64,000 bases of DNA from a virus, in IMG/VR virus record IMGVR_UViG_3300019776_000693, positions 1-64,000 of that record. One strand, given 5' to 3'. A program made the position numbers and the translations under genes. Positions 23,969 to 30,732 of the stretch are shown here, in pieces. The notes beneath the pieces were generated by a model that was not told where the DNA came from, did not search any database, and saw only the letters and a list, made by a program, of their open reading frames with translations. How positions within the stretch are numbered: position 1 is the stretch's first letter; every line of letters starts with the position of its first letter.

Positions 23969-24007
23969 TAAAACCCTCTGATTAACTTCTTAGGGTTTTA
24001 TTTTTTA
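23969..24007 (+). terminator. intrinsic terminator of the GIY-YIG gene
   Basis: Perfect 9-bp stem TAAAACCCT (23969-23977) with AGGGTTTTA (23992-24000), 14-base loop, then TTTTTTATT. Confidence 0.85.
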
Positions 24008-24094
24008 TTAAATCGTATATCGCAATATCAGTTTACAAAATATACTTACAACGGCGTTTATTACCGTTAACTTAAAAATTCTTGAGCTTTTTTC

Positions 24095-24164
24095 TTGTTT
24101 ATATTATTTATTGTTTGTATATTTGTAAAATAAATCTTTCTGCTGTTTCTTTTTATGGCGGAAA
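24095..24164 (+). promoter_or_regulatory. promoter and leader of the methyltransferase operon
   Basis: TTG at 24095-24097, 20-base spacer, TATATTTG at 24118-24125. Leader carries CTTTCTGCTGTTTCTTTTT followed by ATGGCGGAAATT, like the leader at 13918-13947. The preceding 90 bases (24008-24094) hold nothing I can assign. Confidence 0.75.
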
Positions 24165-24180
24165 TTAAAACTTAGAAATT

Positions 24181-24348
24181 ATGAAAATATTTAAAATTAT
24201 ATTAGAGCAATTAATACCATGTAAAAAGAAATCTTTTGCTTTATCTGAGGATACAGATAGTATGGAATATAAATGGTATCTTTATTTTAAAGATGAAGTT
24301 GATAAAGAATTTAAAAAAGAACAATATATAAAAGATAATCCATGGTAA
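24181..24348 (+). CDS. small hypothetical protein (55 aa)
   Basis: First gene after the promoter. Basic start then acidic/aromatic (MEYKWYLYFKDEVDKEF). Overlaps the methyltransferase start by seven bases. Unknown. Confidence 0.6.
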   Translation: MKIFKIILEQLIPCKKKSFALSEDTDSMEYKWYLYFKDEVDKEFKKEQYIKDNPW

Positions 24349-25160
24349 GAGAGTACTTAGGTAAATTAGAAGATAAAATGTGTTTAATTGAAGACAGTTC
24401 TGTTCAAATGATTTTTGCGGATTTTCCATTTGAAACTACTATGGCTAAATGGGATACACCTGTGAATCTTAAATTATTTTGGGAACATGCTTGGAGAATA
24501 TTAAAAGAAGACGGAGTTGTGATTTGTAAAGCCCAAGTGCCATTCAATATAACATTAGGTAATTCTCAACTGAAATATCTTAAATATGAATGGATTTGGG
24601 AAAAAACTTCGGCTACAGGAGGCTTAAACAGTAAGAAAATGCCAATGAAAGCGACAGAAAATCTTATGGTGTTTTATAAAAAGCTACCTAAATATAATCC
24701 TCAAATGACATCAGGTCATATTAGAAAAGTGAGTAGTGCTAAAAATAGAGCACAATGTATAGATAGACGAAATGAAAAAAAGGACTATATCTACGGTAAA
24801 GAATATGCAGATAAAGTAAAAGACTATGATTCAACAGATAGATATCCAAGAAATTTGTTAACTTTTTCGAGTGACAAGCAAAAACTAGCTATCCATCCTA
24901 CGCAAAGTCCTAAAGCATTAACTGATTATTTTGTTAAAACTTATACTGATGTTGGAGATACTATCTTAGACCCTTGTCGTGGGAGTAATAGTATGGGAGT
25001 TTCTTGTGATGATTTAAATAGAAATTACATCGGAATTGAGAATTCTTGGAAATTTTATAACATCGGTTTGTTAAGGAGAGAGTTTCCACATTTTCGCACA
25101 AAAGAATTAAAACAAAAGTTTTATGAAATACACAAATTAATATATGATGAAATTGAATAA
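24342..25160 (+). CDS. DNA methyltransferase (N6-adenine/N4-cytosine, beta-class order)
   Basis: 272 aa. The catalytic motif IV comes first (FADFPFE, about residues 24-30) and the SAM-binding region last (DTILDPCRGSNSMGVSCDDL, then NRNYIGIE), the order of beta-class enzymes. HPTQSPKALTDYFV precedes the SAM motif as usual. Motif IV is atypical: DFPF in place of DPPY/SPPY. No partner endonuclease is nearby, so it is an orphan that could protect phage DNA from restriction or time gene expression. Recognition site unknown. Confidence 0.88.
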   Translation: MVREYLGKLEDKMCLIEDSSVQMIFADFPFETTMAKWDTPVNLKLFWEHAWRILKEDGVVICKAQVPFNITLGNSQLKYLKYEWIWEKTSATGGLNSKKMPMKATENLMVFYKKLPKYNPQMTSGHIRKVSSAKNRAQCIDRRNEKKDYIYGKEYADKVKDYDSTDRYPRNLLTFSSDKQKLAIHPTQSPKALTDYFVKTYTDVGDTILDPCRGSNSMGVSCDDLNRNYIGIENSWKFYNIGLLRREFPHFRTKELKQKFYEIHKLIYDEIE

Positions 25161-25162
25161 TT

Positions 25163-25663
25163 ATGAAAGTAAAAATATTAAATAAAAGAGAATTTGAGGA
25201 TTTTATAGTCCCAAAAGTAAAAACAGAAAAAAGCGATAATATATTTTTTATTTCTATTTTAGACCCCGATAATACTGATAATTATTTTCCTGATTCAGAC
25301 AATTATAAAACTATTTGGTTTTACGATTTAGAATATGAAGTAGGAGATTATAAAATATTTAATGATAATATTGCTAAAGAATTAATATTATTTATTTTAA
25401 AAAATAAAGATAAGAAATCTTGTATAGTTCATTGTTCGGCAGGTGTTGCTCGTTCAGGGGCTGTTGGGGAATTTATTAATGATTTTTTAGGTAGCCAAAG
25501 TTGGTCAGATTTTAAAAAAGAAAATCCAAGAATTTCTCCTAATATATTAGTGAAAACATTATTAAATAAAAATATAGAAATTATTAGAGGTAAAAATAAT
25601 GATGGTACATCTTTTAAATTAGTCCCTATAAGAAATTATTTTACACATTTTATTGAAATATGA
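25163..25663 (+). CDS. protein tyrosine phosphatase-like protein
   Basis: 166 aa. The P-loop is VHCSAGVARSG, a complete CX5R signature (C91, R97), with an upstream strand-helix pattern as in dual-specificity/tyrosine phosphatases. A general acid Asp could be in the FYDLEYEVGDY area but is not certain. Could dephosphorylate host protein tyrosines, RNA 5' ends or phosphoinositide-like molecules. Downstream of the methyltransferase in one operon; ATGA overlap with the next gene. Confidence 0.85.
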   Translation: MKVKILNKREFEDFIVPKVKTEKSDNIFFISILDPDNTDNYFPDSDNYKTIWFYDLEYEVGDYKIFNDNIAKELILFILKNKDKKSCIVHCSAGVARSGAVGEFINDFLGSQSWSDFKKENPRISPNILVKTLLNKNIEIIRGKNNDGTSFKLVPIRNYFTHFIEI

Positions 25664-25947
25664 GAAAAATAAAATTATCAAAAAGTGTATATGAATTATA
25701 TAAAGAATTAGAAAGATTAGAAGATATTTTAGATTTTTCTGTTTTTTATTCTTTTTTGCGCGTATTTGAATCAAGACACTTCTTACCAGGATTTCATGTA
25801 GATAAAGGATATTTTGAAATACATGAAGATGACAGTAATGAATTAATTGTTTTGAGATTTGGTCACAATTCACGTTTAGGTGACGAAGGGATTGAACTCA
25901 CAGAGAATGAAGTAAATGATTTAGTTAAATGTTTAAAAAGAATGTAA
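25660..25947 (+). CDS. hypothetical protein (95 aa)
   Basis: Helical start (ELYKELERLEDILDF) then alpha/beta. Contains the closest internal copy of the dispersed motif (TCTGTTTTTTATTC then TTTTTTGCGCG, about 25736-25761), nearly identical to the HD-gene leader. Unknown. Confidence 0.65.
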   Translation: MRKIKLSKSVYELYKELERLEDILDFSVFYSFLRVFESRHFLPGFHVDKGYFEIHEDDSNELIVLRFGHNSRLGDEGIELTENEVNDLVKCLKRM

Positions 25948-25949
25948 TT

Positions 25950-26141
25950 ATGAAATATGATAGACCAAAATGTGAAAATAAAAACTGCTGTAAAGAAATA
26001 TATAATACAGAGGAAGAGGCTTCAGCAGAAATTAGAAGAATTATAGAAACTCAACGTAAAATTACAGACATTAAGCCTTGCAGAAGTTTTCATTGTGATT
26101 GTGGTTATTGGGCGTTAACTTCAAAAATTAAAATTTATTAA
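25950..26141 (+). CDS. small zinc-ribbon-like protein (63 aa)
   Basis: Cys pairs CENKNCCKEIYN and, near the C-terminus, CRSFHCDCGYWAL form a plausible zinc ribbon. The ATG at 25950 follows the previous stop directly; an ATG seven codons upstream is less likely. Last gene of the plus-strand arm. Confidence 0.65.
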   Translation: MKYDRPKCENKNCCKEIYNTEEEASAEIRRIIETQRKITDIKPCRSFHCDCGYWALTSKIKIY

Positions 26142-26152
26142 CATGAAAATAA

Positions 26153-26195
26153 TAATAGTAAACCTTAAGATTATTAGTCTTAAGGTTTACTATTA
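26153..26195. terminator. bidirectional terminator where the two arms converge
   Basis: 18-bp perfect stem (26153-26170 with 26178-26195) with a 7-base loop TTATTAG. Core arm is CCTTAAGA/TCTTAAGG. Flanking A and T runs serve both strands. The minus-strand fibre gene's stop codon (26193-26195) is inside the stem. Confidence 0.9.
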
Positions 26196-27953
26196 ATTTA
26201 ATTGTGTAATTAGCATTGTTGATATTTGATTAAGTATTGCATTAGATAATAAAACTTCTGAGCCAAACTGTACTTGAAAAGTTCCTGAAGTAGTGCATTT
26301 AACCAAAACTAAAAGTTCTCCTGTGTGTGGTGTATTAATAGCTGAAACACCTGTTGATGTACCAAAACTTCCTGCTAAGGAATTAGAACTACTAACTGCT
26401 GTAATTGGTACATCTAAAACACCTGCGCTTGCTGTAGAAGCGACTGATAATCTCAAATTACCTGTTACATTTGCAGAACCTGTTGGGGTGATTACACCTA
26501 CACTAACACCTGTAGTAGTAGCTGCTGTTTGATAGCTTAAATAAATATATACCTCATATATTTTACCTGCTACCATATTAAATATAAACTCAGGTATATT
26601 TGCTCTAGTTGTATTAGTACTTGCATAACTACTTGGTAACTCTATAATACTTGCTGTGGGTACATTAATATTACCTGTGCCTTCTAAACTTATATTATTT
26701 ATAGTTTTTAAAGGTCTTTTTGTTTGAATAGAAGATGTTGTCTCATCACCTGTGTTAGTACCACTCACTAAATCTAATTGAGGTTTATTACTATGAGTGT
26801 GTTGATTTGCTACAGCAGTAGTAGTATCTAAATTTGGAACATTACCTAAATTTAAATCTGTTTTTGTAAAGCTGTATGTGTTACTATCCTCGTCTGTGTA
26901 AGTAATAGTCCCACCTGCTTTATTAATAAAAGTAGTTGTTTCAGCACTTTTTACAGCATTATTAAAATCAGTAATATCTGAAGCTTCATGTATATGATTT
27001 GAATTTGCTTTTAAATTAAGTGCAGTTTGAGTTGCATTTGATATAGGCTTTAAAGCATCGCTTGTATTATCTAAATTATTTAGGTTTAAAGTGCTTTTAA
27101 TTACAGAAGGATTTAAACTTACTGTATTACCAGCTAATATGAAATTTGAATCAAAAACTCTATTAGTTGAAGCACTTAATTGAACCCATCTACTTAAAGA
27201 AGAAGAATAAACAAATGAAACATTATACAGAAATGCATTTGAGTTTTGAACAAAAACTGCCAAGTTATTAGACGGCGGGGTAAAAGTATAAGTAAAATTA
27301 CCTGATGATGTCCCTGTAACTTCTACTAAGTTATTATTTTTACCTGTAAATAAACCTATTGGAGTAGAAGTGTTTTTAAAATCTACTCCTAATCTATCAC
27401 CTATTTGTAATGATTTTATTTTAACCCAAGTAGAATCTTGTTTTTGAATTAAATCCCCTACTTGAAACGCAGACCAAATTCCTGTGTTACCACCTACATC
27501 TATAATATACCCATCTAAATCGTTACCTGTAATAGGTGTATTACTATTTCCTATAACATTAACTAATTCAACAGGGTCTCTCCAATTCAAACCTAAAGCT
27601 AATCCATCTACATAAGATATATCTGCTTTTAAATTAAACTCTGCTTCTCCAAAAGGTAATTTGTTTTTAATAAATGTTTTTTTAGAAGAATCTGTTTCCG
27701 TATAATCAGGTTGTATTAAACTTATAACATTTGCTTTATAAAGTGTTAGTTCGTCTAATATAGCTTGTGATGTTGGATATGAGTTATCACTACCATCAAT
27801 AAATTCTGTGTAATTCCTAGAAAGTACTTTTGAATTCCTATAATAAATTCTTATATTATCAGTATTAAATATAACCATGTCTATATCTAATACCTCAAAA
27901 GTATTACCATCTCCTATAGTTAGAAACTCACTATTGTAAATTAATTTTATCAT
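26193..27953 (-). CDS. tail fibre / receptor-binding protein (586 aa)
   Basis: N-terminal 80 residues likely anchor to the tail (FEVLDIDMVIFNTDNIRIYY). The middle has typical trimeric fibre motifs: ALNLKANSNHIHEASDITDF, NQHTHSNKPQLDLVSGTNTG and RPLKTINNISLEGTGNINVP. The last 140 residues form an all-beta tip (VAGKIYEVYIYLSYQTAATT, CTTSGTFQVQFGSEVLL) as in jelly-roll receptor-binding heads. Co-transcribed with the fibre gene before it (TAATG overlap). Most likely the host-range determinant. Extended shaft region is Asn/Thr/Ser-rich. Confidence 0.82.
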   Translation of the reverse strand: MIKLIYNSEFLTIGDGNTFEVLDIDMVIFNTDNIRIYYRNSKVLSRNYTEFIDGSDNSYPTSQAILDELTLYKANVISLIQPDYTETDSSKKTFIKNKLPFGEAEFNLKADISYVDGLALGLNWRDPVELVNVIGNSNTPITGNDLDGYIIDVGGNTGIWSAFQVGDLIQKQDSTWVKIKSLQIGDRLGVDFKNTSTPIGLFTGKNNNLVEVTGTSSGNFTYTFTPPSNNLAVFVQNSNAFLYNVSFVYSSSLSRWVQLSASTNRVFDSNFILAGNTVSLNPSVIKSTLNLNNLDNTSDALKPISNATQTALNLKANSNHIHEASDITDFNNAVKSAETTTFINKAGGTITYTDEDSNTYSFTKTDLNLGNVPNLDTTTAVANQHTHSNKPQLDLVSGTNTGDETTSSIQTKRPLKTINNISLEGTGNINVPTASIIELPSSYASTNTTRANIPEFIFNMVAGKIYEVYIYLSYQTAATTTGVSVGVITPTGSANVTGNLRLSVASTASAGVLDVPITAVSSSNSLAGSFGTSTGVSAINTPHTGELLVLVKCTTSGTFQVQFGSEVLLSNAILNQISTMLITQLN

Positions 27954-29839
27954 TACTTTTCTCTTAATTGAAGTTTAGATGTAAGAATCATTTTTATAGA
28001 ACTGTTATCTGTCAAATTAACCACATGTGCTTCTATTCTATCATTTTGTGACATTAAAGCTGTTGTTAGTATAGAATATTCTGCTGTATCTTCACCCGAA
28101 GGAGATGATACTATAATTCTTCTTATTCTTTGTAGTTCTATATAAGCTGAAGCAGAATCATCCCATTGTTTTATTATTATCTCTACTATATCATTTTGTC
28201 CTCCTACTAAATAAATATTACCAGATATGTCTATATATTTTGGTATCGTCGGTGAATAAACAAAAGAATTATTTGTAGAATGATAAAAATGCACTTCGTT
28301 GGTATATGTTACACCTCCTAGTATTTTTGTTTCAATATTTTGTGTAAGTGGAGTTACCACTTCTGATGAACAAATCCACTCAGCTCCTATATAAGTGTTT
28401 CTGAATGCAATTGTCCCCCCTCCACCTTTATTATCTTTAAAATAAGATTTTCTTGAGTTTTGAGTAGCTGTTGTGTCCCCTGTAGTAAAAGGGGCTATCA
28501 TAACACCCCCTCCATCAAAATATCCATTTATAATTTGATAACCACTATCATCTATTATATTATTATAATCAAAATTAAAAGCATAAGAACCTGTAGGTAT
28601 AGTGGCATTCACATTAGAGCGTATATTTCTACAAGTAAAACCTGTATCTCCTTTAAATATGTAGTTACTCATATTAACTATTCTACTATCTACTAATTTA
28701 ATTCCGTTAGACCATACCCCTTGACATAAAAATCCTTTCTGACACCCAACTGAGAATCCTGCTGACCAAAAAACTTGTCTTATATTATTTAAATGTCCTA
28801 GTTCTGTACAATTAATAAAAGTAGTGTAAAACATATCTAAGGCTTCACTTCCTGTAGCTCCATTCATATCAATAGCTCTACTATTTGTACCAGAGATAGT
28901 TATATTTATGTGTTTTACAAATAAATTTCCTGATGTACTTATTAATGTAATATTATCTTCTGTTGAAAATAGTGTATTTATATTTTGAGAATATCCAGCT
29001 ATAGTTGTACCATTAACGTGCCCTATCAATTTATATCCTGTTGCGTTAAAATTAGTGGAATCTATTTTATAAACTGCATTATCTAGTTGTATTTCATTAT
29101 TTATATTTGGGGTATGTAGTGCAATTAATTCTGCTATGTTTTTTACGTTATACTCTGTTTGATGTTTATCAGATTTTGAATTTAATATATTATTTAATTC
29201 ATTATATATGTTGGTCTTTGACTCTACCCATAATACACCGTCCCACATATATAAACCTGCTCCATAATAAGTTCCTCCTAAGCTTCCTGGCAACCAAGAA
29301 GTTCCTTGCTGTTCTCTTACATAAGCAAAATCATATAAATTTTGTCCTGTCACACTAAGCAGTTCTGTATAATTTTCTACATTATACTTTATATCTAAGA
29401 CAGATTTTACTGTGGTGATAGAACTTCCACCATTATAATTTATAGTTAATGTTCCATCTGTATTTACAACTACAGAGTCTAATGTTGTAACACCTAAATC
29501 ATTTAATGTTGCAAAAACGTTTGTTGCATCAGGTGAGTTTGCATTTTGAAGAGCATCTAAGATTTGGGGAGTAAGCCCTCCCCCATTAAAATTTCCTGTA
29601 TTCTCTGTATAAAAGGTGTCAAATTCTGTAATGGAATAAAAATCTCCGTTTTCTTTTTGTAAATCGGTTATATTTAGACTTCTTTCATGTTTCCAATCTT
29701 TGACGTTAAAAAATCTATAATTTCCTTTATTTATATTACTTTTATCAACTATTACGTCCTTTTTCAACCCATAAAAGAATTCATTTTTTTGAATATCGTT
29801 TATTACGAAATAATTTCCCTTTGTGTATATTTTGTACAT
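27953..29839 (-). CDS. tail fibre / tailspike-like protein with beta-helix (628 aa)
   Basis: N-terminus GNYFVINDIQKNEFFYGLKK is a compact beta anchor, followed by QILDALQNANSPDATNVFAT, a trimerising linker common in Bacteroidota phage fibres. Residues about 250-480 read as a right-handed beta-helix (repeated GxxSNGIKLVDSRIVNMSN-like turns). The C-terminus is a small beta domain. May bind or degrade surface glycan. Starts a fibre operon with the 586-aa gene. Confidence 0.78.
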   Translation of the reverse strand: MYKIYTKGNYFVINDIQKNEFFYGLKKDVIVDKSNINKGNYRFFNVKDWKHERSLNITDLQKENGDFYSITEFDTFYTENTGNFNGGGLTPQILDALQNANSPDATNVFATLNDLGVTTLDSVVVNTDGTLTINYNGGSSITTVKSVLDIKYNVENYTELLSVTGQNLYDFAYVREQQGTSWLPGSLGGTYYGAGLYMWDGVLWVESKTNIYNELNNILNSKSDKHQTEYNVKNIAELIALHTPNINNEIQLDNAVYKIDSTNFNATGYKLIGHVNGTTIAGYSQNINTLFSTEDNITLISTSGNLFVKHINITISGTNSRAIDMNGATGSEALDMFYTTFINCTELGHLNNIRQVFWSAGFSVGCQKGFLCQGVWSNGIKLVDSRIVNMSNYIFKGDTGFTCRNIRSNVNATIPTGSYAFNFDYNNIIDDSGYQIINGYFDGGGVMIAPFTTGDTTATQNSRKSYFKDNKGGGGTIAFRNTYIGAEWICSSEVVTPLTQNIETKILGGVTYTNEVHFYHSTNNSFVYSPTIPKYIDISGNIYLVGGQNDIVEIIIKQWDDSASAYIELQRIRRIIVSSPSGEDTAEYSILTTALMSQNDRIEAHVVNLTDNSSIKMILTSKLQLREK

Positions 29840-29862
29840 TTCTTTACTTTTTTATTAAAAGA

Positions 29863-29870
29863 CAAAAATA
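29863..29870 (-). promoter_or_regulatory. possible promoter of the fibre operon
   Basis: On the minus strand TATTTTTG fits TAnnTTTG, 24 bases before the 628-aa gene's ATG. No clear -33 element. Confidence 0.4.
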
Positions 29871-29930
29871 CAAAATAGATGTGTTAATTTAAAATTGATT
29901 AAATATCTTGCTATTATCGGTAAAATCTTT

Positions 29931-30068
29931 TTATATTTTTAAAGCTAGTTTTATATTCGTTATGTTTCTAGTGTTTATAACCGCATCAATTAAATCTTCT
30001 TCTTTTTCTGTTGAATTATTTTTAAGTTGTTCTTCTGCCCACTTTTCTGCGTCTTCTTTAAAATTCAT
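29931..30068 (-). CDS. small acidic hypothetical protein (45 aa)
   Basis: Helical and acidic (EDAEKWAEEQLKNNSTEKEE). ATG overlaps the end of the 139-aa gene by 11 bases. About 60 bases of AT-rich DNA with no assignable element separate its end from the fibre promoter. Confidence 0.55.
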   Translation of the reverse strand: MNFKEDAEKWAEEQLKNNSTEKEEDLIDAVINTRNITNIKLALKI

Positions 30069-30477
30069 TATATTTCAATTTATATTTACTATAATGTTTA
30101 TTCCACAGTTTCTTTTTCAGTATATTATACTGATTTTCTTTAGTGAAAACGTCTTCTATAACTTCTACTAAAGGTTTTACGGGCTTATTTTTATTTTCTT
30201 CTTGTACTCTACGCATATAAGCTACAATACCTTCTCCCTCTTTCATACCCCCACCGCTTCTAGGATAATGTGAATAATATAATTCTATTTCTTCTTTGTG
30301 ATACAAGTCATGAACTTCTTGTGGAATGCTTTTATATTTATGTTCCCAAGGGAAATATTCAGGATATTTATCTATTGTAGCCTGAAGTCTTTTATATGTC
30401 TCTGCACTTACATATCTATTTACACCTTTATATAAACTTACTTTTAATACTTCAAACGGTATATTTTCAAATTTCAT
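30058..30477 (-). CDS. hypothetical protein (139 aa)
   Basis: Basic protein with YPEYFPWEHKYKSIPQEVHD and an HYPRSGGGMKEGEGI loop, ending in a Lys-rich helix. Between the giant virion genes and the fibre genes; a virion or assembly role is likely by position only. Confidence 0.65.
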   Translation of the reverse strand: MKFENIPFEVLKVSLYKGVNRYVSAETYKRLQATIDKYPEYFPWEHKYKSIPQEVHDLYHKEEIELYYSHYPRSGGGMKEGEGIVAYMRRVQEENKNKPVKPLVEVIEDVFTKENQYNILKKKLWNKHYSKYKLKYNEF

Positions 30478-30490
30478 AATTAAACTTATA

Positions 30491-30646
30491 TTATTTATTA
30501 AATAAGTAATATTCTAACGCATTTCTTCTTTCACTTCTTGAATACAGTGGTTCTAATTTTCTTTTAATTTTATCTAAAGAAAATCCATTATCAACCATAG
30601 TTTTTATTCTGCTTAATGCTTGCTTTTCTCTTAGTGTTAATTTCAT
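30491..30646 (-). CDS. small HTH-like protein (51 aa)
   Basis: From ATG at 30646: LTLREKQALSRIKTMVDNGF, then SLDKIKRKLEPLYSRSERRN. Two basic helices with a tight turn, compatible with a small helix-turn-helix regulator. First gene after a terminator and promoter in the late arm. Confidence 0.6.
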   Translation of the reverse strand: MKLTLREKQALSRIKTMVDNGFSLDKIKRKLEPLYSRSERRNALEYYLFNK

Positions 30647-30665
30647 AATTTTAATTTTTAAAATA

Positions 30666-30673
30666 CAAATATA
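30666..30673 (-). promoter_or_regulatory. promoter -7 box before the 51-aa gene
   Basis: Minus-strand TATATTTG, 20 bases before the ATG at 30646, directly downstream of the terminator at 30693-30723. The -33 TTG is not clear. Confidence 0.55.
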
Positions 30674-30692
30674 CAAAAACAATTTTATATAT

Positions 30693-30723
30693 AAAAGAAA
30701 AAAGTGAAGATTTTACTCCTCAC
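30693..30723 (-). terminator. intrinsic terminator after the 1815-aa gene
   Basis: Minus-strand stem GTGAGGA/TCTTCAC (one G-U pair, 30717-30723 with 30704-30710), 6-base loop, then TTTTTTCTTTT. Confidence 0.75.
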
Positions 30724-30732
30724 CTCTTAAAA

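Noticed and set aside
26293-26532. Plus-strand frame within the fibre gene
   Set aside because: Low-complexity Pro/Thr/Val translation, antisense to fibre repeats; other plus-strand frames in 26-64 kb are similar shadows.
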